DNA of 64,000 bases, taken from NCBI GenBank assembly GCA_003508835.1, contig PUFA01000066.1, positions 4,650,001 through 4,714,000 of the forward strand. The letters run 5' to 3'. The number at the start of each line of letters is the position of its first letter. Within the stretch, counting starts at the first letter, position 1. The notes under the pieces are model-generated. The model was not told the DNA's origin and did no database searches. It saw only the letters and a program-made list of their open reading frames with translations. The position numbers and the translations under genes are program-made. Below, one piece after another: positions 43,085-53,738 of this stretch. The DNA is from Eonycteris spelaea. Taxonomy: Eukaryota > Chordata > Mammalia > Chiroptera > Pteropodidae.

Positions 43085-43205
43085 GTAGGTGGTTCTCAAA
43101 ATCTTTACAAATATATCAGTGCCTGGACTCACCATGTGCCAATCCCTGGGACAGGGCCTGGGCATCTGCATTTTTTGCATGCGCTCGGTCCAGAACCTCT
43201 GCTGG
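43085..43205 (+). mobile_element. MER5-type hAT MITE fragment
   Basis: 'gtaggtggttctcaaaatct' and 'gggcatctgcattttttgc' fit the MER5A layout (tggttctcaaa… then …tttgcatttct). Diverged. Confidence 0.55.
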
Positions 43206-43214
43206 CATAATCTA

Positions 43215-43428
43215 GCTCCAGGTTACTTTCCTAGGCTCATTTTCCACCGTTCCCTCTTTGTTCAGAGTGCCTGTACCATTGGCCTCTGTTCCTTGAACAT
43301 TTCGAGCTCATTCCAACTTCAGGGTTTTTGCTCTGCCTGATTCCTGTGCTTAGAAGCATCTCATTCTCGATTGAAGCTGGTGTGTCAGCTCAAAAAGTCA
43401 CCTCTTGGTGGAGCCTTCCTTGATCTTC
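43215..43428 (+). mobile_element. LINE2 fragment, left of an MLT1 LTR
   Basis: 'gttccttgaacatttcgagc', 'cagggtttttgctctgcc' and 'tcttggtggagccttccttg' are L2 landmarks just upstream of the 3' end. The copy resumes at 43868. Confidence 0.82.
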
Positions 43429-43867
43429 TGTAGCTGCCATAATAAAGCACTGCAAACTGGGTGGTTTAAGAGAACAGAAATTTATTCTCTGCAATTCCGG
43501 AGGCTAGAAGTCCCACATCAAGGTGTTGGCAGGGCCGCGCTCTCTCTGCTGCTTCTAGGAGTCTGTGCCCCATGCCTTTCTCTCAGCGGCCGGTGCTGCC
43601 AGCAATCCTTGGCATTCCTTGGCTTGTAGGTGCACAACTCCATGCTCTCCATGCATCTCACATGGCATTTTTCCTGTGCATCTTACTATTGCCTTGTCTT
43701 GATGAATGTCTCTTCTCCTCTTTTGATAAGGATACCAGTCACTTGCCCACCCTAATGACATCATTTTAATTTATTACATCCACAAAGACCCTATTTCCAA
43801 ATTCATAGGTACCAGGGGCTAGGGCTTCAACATATTTTAAGGGGAACACAATTCAACCCATAATACC
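43429..43867 (-). mobile_element. MLT1 LTR (ERVL-MaLR)
   Basis: The plus strand reads 'tagctgccataataaagcac', 'gtggtttaagagaacag', 'aaatttattctctgcaattc', 'cggaggctagaagtcccac', 'caaggtgttggcagggcc', 'acaaagaccctatttccaaa' and 'cacaattcaacccataat', a nearly complete reversed MLT1 LTR. It is a solo LTR; no internal region is present. Confidence 0.93.
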
Positions 43868-44085
43868 CTCCATTCAAAGCACCCTGCCATACTTCCTCTG
43901 GCCGTTATCACTTCACCCTGTCTTGACCAGTTTATTTGTGTGCTGGGTGTCTTCCTCACTGAGCGCAGACACCATGAGAGCATAATCCTTGATTATCTGG
44001 AATGTCCCTACGTCAACTATGTCTGAAAGAGTACATAGTAAATATTGGTTTGAATGAATGAAACAAAACTAATAAAGAATAAAAA
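43868..44085 (+). mobile_element. LINE2 3' end, right of the MLT1 LTR
   Basis: 'cttcctctggccgttatcac', 'agcgcagacaccatgagag' and the terminal 'agtaaatattggtttgaatg' complete the L2 interrupted at 43429. Confidence 0.82.
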
Positions 44086-44089
44086 TTTC

Positions 44090-44639
44090 AGGGAAGCAGG
44101 TTTTAGTTCATCATGTGGAAGCCTTTTATATAATCAAAATGACATAGTTCCTGCTTAAAAAAACAAAACAAAACAAAACTTTTCTCCTTTTTTGGAGGTA
44201 ATGAGTCCATAATCATGGGAGGAGTTCATACCAAGACTGGACATTGTCTTCAAGGGGATACAGGAGAGGGGCTTCACTTTTCAGTTCAGGAATCAATTTA
44301 TGACCTCTGAGGACCCTTTAAATCCAGAGGTTCAGTAACGCTGCATTTGCACAGAGCCTTTTTAGAAACGCTGTGTCTCAAAAACATGACTTGAATGGTG
44401 GGAACTTACAGCAGGTGTCCATTTCCTGTCACCGTCTCTGCCGGGTGACATCTGATGACAGCTCTCCAATCACATCGCGCCTGTAGTCCCCTTTACGTCT
44501 CGTGAGTGTGTGCTGAGGCCAAGTTTGAATTTCTTCTTCTTTCATTTATTGATGATTTTTTTTTTCTGGTGGGCCTATTCCATCTAAAAAGGGGGGGGGG
44601 AAGGAAGAAGATATAAAATTTCTGTTCAGGTCCCTTTAA
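44090..44639. other. Unclassified interval
   Basis: A short (AAAAC)n patch at 44157-44178 and a G10 run at 44591-44600. No gene. Confidence 0.4.
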
Positions 44640-44945
44640 TGTCTTAACTAAGCCGTTACAATGAGATACTGTTTTACGTTGGCCCTGTCTTCAGAAAGAA
44701 ACACCTTCTCTGTTGAAAGATCTTGCTGCCGGGGGACTCCATGTCACCAGAGCAGTCAACTTTGATTTGTGTATCAATAATGTCGTGTCAGTAGCCAGAG
44801 GGTATGGCATCAGGGCGTTCCAGATGCTTTTATTGGTGCTTTTGCTGGAGGATTATTTCAAATTAACTTCAGTCTCTTGGAAGACAGTGAATAGGAGAGT
44901 GCTATTTCCCATTTGTAAACAAAATGGTGAATAATTATGGGAGAA
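44640..44945. promoter_or_regulatory. Candidate conserved non-coding element (weak)
   Basis: Repeat-free block with 'ttatttcaaattaacttcag', 'ctttgatttgtgtatcaata' and 'aaaatggtgaataattatgg'. It has homeodomain- and TCF-like motif texture, and the 73-codon frame here (44713-44934) is unrecognised. Confidence 0.3.
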
Positions 44946-45179
44946 ACCAAGACAGGCGGATTTCTAGGAAATGTCACATCTGCAGGTCTTAATTTTCTCC
45001 AAGCTTTGTTACCCCGCCCCTCTCTTCCTGTTGCTCATCTCCTCCCAGGTATAATCCTGAACACCACCTGGTTACAGGGCAATTGGTGGCCTCACAGCCA
45101 CTCGACAAAATAACTACAAATGCTTCTGCTGTCACGATAGCGAAGAGATTGGCAGACTGGGGAGGGGGAACCGAGTGAA

Positions 45180-45415
45180 GCTCTTAAAATATTATCAATT
45201 TTTAAAAAGTGTTTTGTATGTTTTGGCAAAAGTAATAGTTATTGTATAAATTTTAGAAAAGATTGAAAAGCAAAGGGATAAACTTAAAAATTACCTGTTA
45301 TTTATCACCCAGAATAACCATTGTTTATCATTTCTGTATATTTATTTACTTTGACTATTTCCTCTCTCTCTCTTTATCTATGAAATAATATTCTTTTCTC
45401 AATAATACAGAATAA
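45180..45415 (-). mobile_element. Ancient L1 3' region fragment
   Basis: 'agtaatagttattgtataaa', 'caaagggataaacttaaaaa' and 'ttatcacccagaataaccat' follow reversed old L1 sequence ('…cacccagagataaccactg'). Confidence 0.6.
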
Positions 45416-45640
45416 AGGTAGGCAAGCCTTTTCTGCGAAGAGGCCAGATAGTAAGTATTTTCGGCTTTGCTAGCCATATGGTCTGTGTTGCAACAACTCA
45501 GATCTGCAGCTATAGGGCGCAATCAGCCACAGACATCAAACGTGAATGGGTGTGGCTGTGTCCCAACAAAACCATTTACAAAAACCGGTGATGGGCAGGA
45601 TTTGTCTCTCGCCATAGTTTGCCGCATTCAGGAGAGCAAA
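45416..45640 (+). mobile_element. hAT-Charlie MITE (MER58-like)
   Basis: 'ggtaggcaagccttttctgc', 'gaggccagatagtaagtatt', 'ttcggctttgctagccatat', 'acgtgaatgggtgtggctgt' and 'ggatttgtctctcgccatag' give the whole element in order. Confidence 0.92.
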
Positions 45641-45649
45641 GGTGGACAC

Positions 45650-46075
45650 AGTGAGACTGGTTAGGCGGCTATTGCTATGGCCCAGTGGAGAAGCGATTGT
45701 GACTCTGACCAGATGACCATTGTGATGGGTGAGAACTGGTCCTCAGGTTCTGCAGCCAGCAGGACTTACTGACGATTTGGAGGTGAGGCATGAGAGAAAG
45801 GGAAGTGCCAAAGGCGACAGCAAAGATGTTGGCCTGCGTAGCTAAAAGCATGAAGTTCCCATGTACTGAGATGGGAAAGACCCATCAGAATAGGGACAGA
45901 ACAGATACTTTGGAGAAAGAGCTTGGTTTTAGAAAAGTTTAATTTAGATGCCTAAGTTTTAGATGTTTGTCACCTAGGTGATGGTATCAAGTGGAGTTCA
46001 AGGCAAAGTTTCATCCTAGGAGTGGCATTTGGGTGTCAGCAGGATATGGTGGTGTTTGCAGACACAAGTCTAGAT
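45650..46075 (+). mobile_element. Ancient mammalian interspersed repeat, family not named
   Basis: 'aggtgaggcatgagagaaag', 'gcctgcgtagctaaaagcat', 'ccatgtactgagatgggaaa', 'agcttggttttagaaaag' and 'ggtgatggtatcaagtgg' recur widely in mammals as a block, but I cannot give the family. The copy is not coding. Confidence 0.5.
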
Positions 46076-46079
46076 GAGG

Positions 46080-46200
46080 TCACCCACGATGTGCAAAGAG
46101 GGAAGAGAACATAAGTCTCCCACTGTGTGCCAGGCATGAGTCTATCTTCTGGAGATTCGACAGGAGCAAAGGAAAGTGCCTGCTCTCACAGAGTGGCTCA
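46080..46200 (-). mobile_element. LINE2 3' end fragment (weak)
   Basis: 'cccactgtgtgccaggcatg' and 'gaaagtgcctgctctcaca' fit the reversed L2 end. Confidence 0.5.
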
Positions 46201-46589
46201 TCCGGCTTTGTGAAGTCGCAGCAGCAGGTTGGACGTGGGGCTGAAGCCACCAACCGCCTGGCTCGATCACTTTCTCTCTTAGAAATTTCAAAATGAAGCA
46301 CAGGCAACACATAACTTCAGGATGGGGCAGCATGTGCTTAGGAAAAGAGAAACCCATTGATTCTGGAGAGAGAGGAGTGAATGAAAGACACAATAAAAAA
46401 GAACACAAGAGAATACTATCAATTGATTTAAGACAACTTTTTTGGTCCTTTCTGAGGTTCTATTACACTCATTGTCTGTGGGTTGGTTCCAAAAGATTCT
46501 CCTATATATTCACACTAAATTGCCCACATTCGTGAGCTAGCTTGAAGGAGCTTCTGGTACTTACAAGCAGAGAAAACATCCATAGTCAA
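46201..46589. other. Unclassified interval
   Basis: No repeat or exon recognised. Confidence 0.4.
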
Positions 46590-46960
46590 CAGTAATTGAG
46601 ATGGGTGAAAAAAAAATAGAGCACTCCAATTGAAATCTTAACTGTGAGAGCATCTCCTAAATAATCCTTTTCATTTTCCCAACTCAAGAATTCACTTGTT
46701 ACTAAGAGACAAAGTTAAAAATAAAAAATATCTACAGAGGCTGTATGAGGCCCTTACGCCATTTTGCTGAGAAACTTGTGTCTCTGTATATGTTGGCAAA
46801 AAAATTTTAATGCTTAAATTACTTCTGTTAAAATACATTAGTTTCTTGATAGATCAATTAATTTACAATATATCTATTAAAGGGGCAACATGAACCTAAT
46901 CGATTAAGAGAACTAAATACCATTTTGATCAGCCCAATTGTTTCAGAAGGCAGCGTCCCC
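46590..46960. promoter_or_regulatory. Candidate conserved non-coding element (weak)
   Basis: AT-rich, repeat-free block. Cores include 'gatagatcaattaatttac' and 'gaacctaatcgattaagag' plus several TAAAT words. Texture only. Confidence 0.3.
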
Positions 46961-47328
46961 AGGGGAAAATGTCCTTGAGAAATGGATGCATCCCCCTCAG
47001 CATCGCAGACACCTGGTGCGCGTCTTGGGGTTCCTCGAGGCCAGAGCCTTTTCACAGCAGCCAGGACGGCCAATGCGGTCCACAGACGTCCTTCATGTGG
47101 CCAGATCAAGTTATGAAAAACTGGTTCTGACATTTAAAAATCTGAAAAAAAAAATACATACATATATATATAAAACTGGACTGGAAAATTCCAGAACTAA
47201 GGGAATTCAGAAGATCTGACAATCCTAGGTCCATAGTCCCCTTTAGCAGCAATCACCAGGTCAATGCCTTCTTTATAAACAGGGACCACGACTTGCTATC
47301 TCAGTATGGCCTCTGTTCATTTACATGG
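46961..47328. other. Unclassified interval with a TA-rich patch
   Basis: Short TA microsatellite at 47157-47175; otherwise unique sequence. Confidence 0.4.
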
Positions 47329-47545
47329 GTGGTTCCCAGTGGGGGCGACTTCACCCTTTAAAGGACATGTGGCAATATCTGGAGACATTTTTGATGGTCA
47401 CGCAGGGCTGGGGGGTGGGTGCTACTGACATCTAGTGGGTAGAAACCAGGGATGCTACTAAACATCCCGCAGTGCACAACACAGACCCCCTCAGCCAAGA
47501 ATGACTCATCCTGAAATGTCAGTGGTGACATAGTTCAGATACCCT
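47329..47545 (+). mobile_element. MER20 (hAT-Charlie MITE)
   Basis: 'tggttcccagtgggggcgac', 'catgtggcaatatctggaga', 'catttttgatggtcacgc', 'gtgctactgacatctagtgg', 'gatgctactaaacatccc' and 'cctgaaatgtcagtggtgac' form a nearly complete MER20. Confidence 0.96.
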
Positions 47546-47714
47546 GGTGCGTACCTGCTCCCTGGCCGCTCTACGAATGTGAATTTGTAATTCCAGCAGT
47601 TTCTCTGAAGCTAAGCAAGAATAATATAAGTAGTTCCGAAAACGCTGTAGTCTTTCCTCCCCTATGCTTCTCTGAGTAGGTTGGACAAGAAGACTCAGTG
47701 ATTCAAGTGTGACA

Positions 47715-47850
47715 GCAACATCTAATGTTTGAATATTTATTATGTGCCAGACACTAGCTAAGTGAATTTACATATACAAACCCATTTAGGCCCATAACAA
47801 CGGAATTAAAATTATAATATTGCAGATGACAGAAACCTCTCTCAAACAAC
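47715..47850 (-). mobile_element. MIR SINE fragment
   Basis: 'gaatatttattatgtgccag' and 'acactagctaagtgaattta' then 'cataacaacggaattaaaat' match a reversed MIR 3' half. Confidence 0.75.
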
Positions 47851-47884
47851 CTCTAAACAGGAAGCTCTTTTATTGGCGCAAGTG

Positions 47885-48125
47885 CTTAGATGCTGGAGAA
47901 ACGCAACCTGGGTTTGAATCCCGGCTCTGCAGCTTGCTAGCTCTGTGACACTGAGCAGGTTATTAAACCTCTTTGGCTCTCTGTCTTCTCACCTGAAAAT
48001 GGAATAGTAGTAACACCCAGCTCATCGGACCATTATGAAGAAAAAAGAGTGATCACATTAAAAGCACTCAGAACAGTGTCTGGTCCTAATAAGTACTTGG
48101 CAGAGGTTAGTTTTTGCTGTTGTGT
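47885..48125 (+). mobile_element. MIR SINE, near full length
   Basis: 'cctgggtttgaatcccggct', 'ctgcagcttgctagctctgt', 'gacactgagcaggttatt', 'ctcacctgaaaatggaatag' and 'cagaacagtgtctggtcct' form an almost complete MIR, one of the best-preserved copies in the window. Confidence 0.95.
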
Positions 48126-48604
48126 TTCTGCTGTTTTTCAGTCCTTCTTCCTCTGTTTCTTCTTCTTGCTTGACTAGATAAAGGCTCAGGTGGTAAATAG
48201 GAGTGGTGGTTCCAAGAGTTCAAAGCATTTCATCAAATCTCTTGCTCACATCCTCTCTCCCTCTTGTTCTCATCTTTTATTTCCTCTGCTTCTATTCTTA
48301 GTCATTCCCTTTCCCAAGCGTTGACAATACGGCCATGAACGCTCCCTGTCCATATGCTCGGAGCTTAGCTAATGCAGTAAGTTCCAGAAAAAGTCCGGAG
48401 CTGGTTTTCCTTGGCCCTGTCATGTCATCCTTAAACAGGCCAGTGTCAGCAGGAGTGGAAGAAGGACCTGAGTTGAGCGTCCGCCCCTGGACCTGGGAGT
48501 GGAGTCAACGCCCTTCGCACCACACTCACGGGGAGGCGGGAGGCTGACTCCCCAACAGAAAATGCGGACGTTGTTTCAAAAAGAAGATCTCGGCAGGCAA
48601 AACG
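48126..48604. other. Unclassified interval
   Basis: T/C-rich at 48225-48310. No gene. Confidence 0.4.
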
Positions 48605-48728
48605 AACAATGCTACGATTATTCCCATTTTACAGAAAACTGTCTCAGTAAGATTACATAATTTTCACAAGGAGACAAAGCACGTAAGAGTAGTAAGAAGA
48701 ATTCAAATTCTGGCTTTTCAACATTCAG
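48605..48728 (-). mobile_element. MIR SINE fragment
   Basis: 'tattcccattttacagaaaa', 'ctgtctcagtaagattacat' and 'gaattcaaattctggctttt' match a reversed MIR. Confidence 0.8.
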
Positions 48729-48739
48729 GAACAACACAG

Positions 48740-49512
48740 TATTAGGAAAACCTATAATAATAGATCAAAAGAGAGATGACGGTGTCATCATAGATCTTTG
48801 AGAGCTTTTAATAGGAGTCAATACCCTCTCTTGATAGATAGTCCATTCTAGCATCAAACTGAAAAAGGCAATGGGGGAGATTTGTAAGAAGATGACTTTA
48901 AATTGCTGTTAAGGGACTTAGAAGAAGACTTTAAAAAAAATGGATATTGGCATGATTTTCATTTTTTGTAAGTAAATCTATATATTTTATATGATTTCCA
49001 TAGACATGCTGTTGCTTTTTTTGAACTAAAAGATCTAATTCTAAAATATAATTTAAAATATACAAAGAAGAAGAGTTGGGAGAATTCTGCAACATATTCT
49101 AATATATAGTAATTAAAACCTGATGGTTCTCGTGCAGTATAAACAGACCAATGTTGAATAGAGTTCAGAAATAGGCACAAATAAATATGGGAATTTATTA
49201 TATGACAAGAGTCTTATTTAAAATCTGTTTGGAAAAGATTGATCATTCAATATATGATGTTAAGGCATTTGAATAGCTATCTGGGAAAAAAAAAAGAAAG
49301 AAAGAAAAAGAAACCCTGCCTCACACTACACAAACTTATTATGCCAGATGTTCAAGCATTTAAATGTAACCTATTAAAATGAACCTATTATTTCCTAGAA
49401 AATGTGGAATAATTGTTTTCATAGTCACTGAATGGAAAGGCTTTTCTAAAGAAATGATGCAAAATCCAAAAGCCATAAAAGAAAATTTTAATAAATTTGA
49501 CTATATAAATAT
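48740..49512 (+). mobile_element. Ancient L1 ORF2 remnant, left part
   Basis: 'cagaccaatgttgaatagag', 'cagaaataggcacaaataaa', 'atttaaatgtaacctattaa', 'caaaatccaaaagccataaa' and 'ttgactatataaatat' follow the L1 ORF2 C-terminal region. All frames are broken. An MLT1 LTR splits it at 49513. Confidence 0.85.
49288..49313. repeat. A-rich (AAAG)n patch
   Basis: A-run followed by four or five AAAG units inside the L1 remnant. Confidence 0.85.
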
Positions 49513-49959
49513 TATAATGGGTTGAATTGACTCACTCAAGCCCTAACTCCTGGTATCTATGAATGTGACCTTATATAGAAAGAACGTCTTGGCAGATAGA
49601 ATCAAGTTAAGACGAGGTTATACTGGACCAGAGTGAGCCCTAACTCAATGACTAGTGTCCTTAGAAGGGGAGAGAGATCTGGACACACGGACAGTCAGAG
49701 AAGAGGGCCAGGGGAAGACAAAAGCAGAGACTGGAGTTATGCTGCCCCAAGCCAAGAACTCCAAGGAGTGCTGGTAACCACCAGAATCTGGAAGAGCCAA
49801 GGAAGGATTTTTCTCTAGAACCTTTGGAGAAAGCATGGCCCTGCTAATGACTTGATTTTGAACTTCTACCTCCACTCCTCCAAAGTGTAAGAGAATAAAT
49901 TTTGTTTTTTAAGCCACGCAATGTGTGATCATTTCAGTAGTCCTAGAAAAACTAATACA
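49513..49959 (+). mobile_element. Complete MLT1 solo LTR (ERVL-MaLR)
   Basis: It starts tataatgggttgaattgac, has 'gtgaccttatatagaaagaa', 'gtgtccttagaaggggagag', 'ccaagccaagaactccaagg', 'gagaataaattttgtttttt' and 'aagccacgcaatgtgtgatc', and ends 'aaaaactaataca'. At 447 bp it is a full LTR with its polyadenylation-type 'aataaa'. Perfect 5-bp direct repeats (aatat, 49508-49512 and 49960-49964) flank it, as expected for MaLR integration. No internal retroviral sequence remains. Confidence 0.97.
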
Positions 49960-50140
49960 AATATTTAAAAAGAATTTGCATGGGGGCAAAATACACCAAA
50001 AACAAAACGAAAATACAAATGGGGAAAATATTTGCAACTCATGTGACAAAGGATTAATTTCCTTCACAAGTAAAAAACTTCTGTAAATTAGTATTTTTTC
50101 AAAAAGCCAACTACTTGATAGAAAATGGACACATGAAGCT
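49960..50140 (+). mobile_element. Ancient L1 ORF2 remnant, right part
   Basis: 'ttaaaaagaatttgcatggg', 'ggggaaaatatttgcaactc', 'caaaggattaatttccttca' and 'atagaaaatggacacatgaa' continue the L1 exactly where the LTR interrupts it. Confidence 0.9.
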
Positions 50141-50984
50141 CTGTAATAAAGTTCTTATAGCTTTATTGGGAGAAATTAAAGAAATAATTTACATTTAACT
50201 CAAATACGATGACTTAACGGGTAGCCTCAGGTCTCCCCTTTCCTCTACTTTGAGACTATAGACATTGCCTTATATTCTTCCTTATTGCTTCAGTGACTAA
50301 GTAGATGTTATTAAATATTTTTTAGGGTATCATATGCCATGCAGCAAAACATCATTTTAAAAATTGTTTTTTCCAATACATGCCTATTCTTTCCTCAAAG
50401 TTCCACTCCGGCACCAATGTCTTCTAGTTCTCTCTGTTTTTCCTTCAGTCCTATGATTCCCAACCCTGCCTCTCAAATATTTCCCATTCCCCTAGAAACT
50501 TATCTCTCAGCTTGTATAACAGCCAGAAAAACTAAAGCCTAGCAGTTAGCTGATCCAGCCTTAGAAAGTGTTCAAGTGCCAACCATTGAAGATCCCATGG
50601 AGCTCATCAACCCAGTCCCTTTGTCTTTTCCTGGAGTAGGGAAAGAGGGAAGGGCTCTGCTGCTAGGAGATGAGATCTGCCCCAGACGGCCACAAATCAG
50701 GGCTGGTTTCATAGATGTGCCACCTGAGCAACCTTACAGGACCCGCTCTCGGGAAGGCCCTGCACTTCGTCTAATGCTTTACTGTCACTGTCTTGAAATT
50801 CCCATAATTCTTGAACAAGGGGCTCCACATTTTTATCCATCCTGGTCCCCACAAAGTATACAGCCAAGCCTGACAAGGAAGCTATTTAACTAACGGGTAT
50901 TATCATCATTCCTCAAAGCACAAAGGACTTATCCTCTGAATGGTTCAAGAGACAGAGAGCATCTCAGAGCTGGATATTCCAAAA
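50141..50984. other. Unclassified interval
   Basis: A 105-codon frame (50576-50893) is present but unrecognised. No named repeat. Confidence 0.4.
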
Positions 50985-51010
50985 TCAAATAAATAAATAA
51001 ATAAATAGAA
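50985..51010. repeat. (AAAT)n microsatellite
   Basis: Five AAAT units followed by A-rich sequence. Confidence 0.9.
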
Positions 51011-51039
51011 AATAAAAAAGCAAATGGGGAAGAGAGAGA

Positions 51040-51310
51040 AGAAAAAAAACGAGCTTCATGAACTCCGGAGCCAGGAAAGCTGGCACGGTTGCCTTTAGCA
51101 AGATGCTATCTGACATCTTTTGGCTGAACGCGTCCTTTCATGGGGTGATTAAACAGCAAATATCTCTGAGTAGCATAATGTTTATTAGACGTTACTCTGT
51201 TAGGGCAGCTTGTGTTTTCCCTGTATTCTGTTTCCATGTTCGAGTGTGTACAATTTGTTGATTTAAATAAAATTTAAAACAAGCCGTGCCGCTTGAAGAG
51301 CTGCTGACAG
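51040..51310. promoter_or_regulatory. Candidate conserved non-coding element (weak)
   Basis: Repeat-free block with 'ggggtgattaaacagcaaat', 'gtagcataatgtttattaga' and 'caatttgttgatttaaataa'. The 67-codon frame 51058-51261 is not recognised. Texture only. Confidence 0.28.
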
Positions 51311-51724
51311 TGCCTCGCGGAAAACTTAGATTTTTTTTTTTTTAGGAAACAATTCTGTTTCTGTGTCATGTTTTTCTGCATCATGCCTCTCCCCCAGCCC
51401 CCGCCCTGTTCTTAGCAATACAGTATAGCAGGCTAAAAACCAATATTTTTACTTTTTGGAATGTTCAGCTCTCTGAAATACTTTTCCCTATGAGGCAAGG
51501 ATTCTATTAGGCCCTCCCTTGTCCCCCAGGTTATTAGAGGGACATGAGGGCCAGCTACATTTGAATACCAGGCGTCACACACATCATAAGTTTTAGATTT
51601 TTTGGAGCGCTAGTCTTTCATTCAATATTGTGATTTTAAAAATTAATAGCTGGCACAGTATGGAGAAGTGAGTCCTTTTTCAGTCACTGGATAGAATGTC
51701 AATGTCTCTTTAAAACAAAACACC
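51311..51724. other. Unclassified interval
   Basis: T12 run at 51331-51342; otherwise unique. Confidence 0.4.
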
Positions 51725-52255
51725 TATGCTCTTGACTAACCATTTGCTTCTCTGCATATGCCCTGGAGAAACCTTCCCATGAGGACACATGGGGACATGT
51801 GCAAAGACGCATATCCCGTTCTTTGGGAAAGCGTAATACCAGAAGCAACCTATGTGTCTGTCAGCAGGGAGATGGCTCTGAAGTGTGCAAGAGCAATATT
51901 CGAAGATTCCAAAGATGAAAAGGGATCTCTGTGTGCCAACATCAACAAATCCTCCAGACATATTTTTGAAGGGAAAAAAAAAAACAACAACACAAGCAAG
52001 TTGCAGAAACGTCACTCGCCATCTGAGGTCTTTGTTAACCACCTAAAGGGTCGGAAAACACAAAACACTGTGGTGTGGATCTATAGCTGTAAACGTGTGC
52101 AGGAACCTTCGGCCGCAGAAGGAAAAGCAGTAAATCGCTGTGGAGGCCGCCACAGCCATGGAGGAGGTGCCTGAAGGGGCCTCCGCTGTATCCGTGAGGT
52201 CAGGCTCTGTGTGACATTTTATGCATTTTTTTTTATCGTTTAATGACAAATGTTT
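51725..52255 (+). mobile_element. Ancient L1 ORF2 end and 3' UTR
   Basis: 'gaggacacatggggacatgt', 'ccagaagcaacctatgtgtc', 'gtcagcagggagatggc' and 'cgtgtgcaggaaccttcg' parallel the L1 landmarks ('…gaaacaacctaaatgtccatcaac'). Diverged and non-coding, despite a 138-codon frame at 51758-52174. Confidence 0.65.
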
Positions 52256-52689
52256 TTGACTGACGTCAAAAGAAGCTATAGAAAGTTGAGCTGATATTAC
52301 CTAAGCAGTTCTCTATATTAAATGTCTTAGGTATCAACGGTATGTGATGGGCACGTGGAGTTTATATGGCGTATTCCTGTAGTTCTTCATATAATATTTC
52401 TGAAGATGTTTGGAAAGTATTCCATAAATTTGGAACTGTTGAAACAAATGCCCAGTGTAGGACAAAACCTGTGTTCGGCTATGCAGCATAGCGACCACCA
52501 AGCAAGAAGGTCCCTAGCCTCGTAGAGCTCTGAGTCCTGTGCATTTCTTGACGAAACGTTGCCCAAAGATCACTCATCAGAGAAACAGAATTTGCAAATA
52601 TGAGCCACAGAAACCGGCAGTCGTATTAAGTTTCCCAGGAAATTGCCATGTACACCAGGTGTTCTACAGTCATCCCTAGTGGGAAGAAG
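52256..52689. other. Unclassified interval
   Basis: No repeat or exon recognised. Confidence 0.4.
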
Positions 52690-52945
52690 TCTCATCTCAA
52701 ATGTCCTTTCCCTACTCCCTAATAAATTATCCTATTTTGCTTCTGCACAGATTTGCCATTTTATTACTAATGTGTTTAGTTGTTGATCTCTCCATGGCCC
52801 TGGACTCTTCATGTGGGCAGGGTCCATGTCTGTATTGTAGTTGGCATAGTCCCAGCATCCAAAAGCACCACGCCACCCAATAAACATTCAAATAGCCAAC
52901 CGGTGTCCAATGAGTATCACATACATGCATGGATGAATGAATAAA
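52690..52945 (+). mobile_element. LINE2 3' end
   Basis: 'ggactcttcatgtgggcagg', 'gtccatgtctgtattgtagt', 'catagtcccagcatccaaaa' and 'ggatgaatgaataaag' follow the L2 terminal order. Confidence 0.82.
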
Positions 52946-53034
52946 GCTGGATGGACTCATCCTCTTTCATCTCCTGGAGGTGGAGGTCCCTATACGGACG
53001 TTTTGTCATCTCCTGTCATACCAGAAGTCTAATT

Positions 53035-53127
53035 TTGAGAAGAAAATAATACAAATAATTAGAATTTCCACTTGTTAAGAGCCCTACTATGTGCTACCCA
53101 CTTTATAGGATTTTGTTTTCCTAGCAT
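53035..53127 (-). mobile_element. MIR SINE, left part (split by LTR)
   Basis: 'cttgttaagagccctactat', 'gtgctacccactttatagga' are the reversed MIR 3' end. The head appears 610 bp later at 53739-53880. Confidence 0.75.
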
Positions 53128-53738
53128 TTTTTTTCTTGTTACTGTTGCTACATAACGAACTACCCTAAGATTTAGTGGCACAAAACAACCATTTTCATCT
53201 ACTCTCTGAGTGTAGGTGAGGAAGTTGGACAGAGCACAGGGAGTGGCCACATTCTATTCCATGTCTGGGGTGTTCAACTGGGAAGGCTTGGGCACTAGGG
53301 GCGACTCAATGATTGGTAGATGAAATTATCTGACATGTCTTCTGACGTGGCTGAGGGTTAATGCTGTTTGTCGGCCTGGATTCAGCTGGATTTGTTGACA
53401 GTGACAATCACGAGTGGCTTTCCCACAGTGCTGCTTGGGCTTCCTCTCAGCATGGCCGTCTCGGGGCACTCGGACTTCTTGCTTAGGGTCCAGATGTGAA
53501 TCCTTTCTGTTACAAGGCAGAAACTGCATCACCTTTTATGCCCAAGACTCAAAGGGATTACAGAATCACTTCTGCCACATTCTACTGGTTACATATGAGT
53601 CAGGAGCCTACCCAGATTCAAGGAAAAGAAAATTCGACTCTACTTCTAGACTGGGCAGTGGATACATTCTAGAAATCACAGAACAGAAAATCCTGTCACT
53701 GCCATCTTTGGAAAACACGATCTACCACACCTTCATTA
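53128..53738 (-). mobile_element. MaLR/MLT1-type LTR
   Basis: The plus strand reads 'gttgctacataacgaactac', 'agatttagtggcacaaaaca', 'gcttgggcttcctctcagca', 'ggagcctacccagattcaag' and the terminal 'gccatctttggaaaacacga' 'tctaccaca', the reversed order of a MaLR-class LTR. The 134-codon frame 53414-53818 lies within it and is not a gene. Confidence 0.75.

Noticed and set aside
47885..48125. tRNA gene
   Set aside because: The tRNA-like box B words belong to a MIR SINE; there is no cloverleaf.
49513..49959. Intact endogenous retrovirus
   Set aside because: Only a solo LTR is present; there is no internal region with gag, pol or env.
51758..52174. 138-codon frame as a gene
   Set aside because: It reads through decayed L1 3' sequence.
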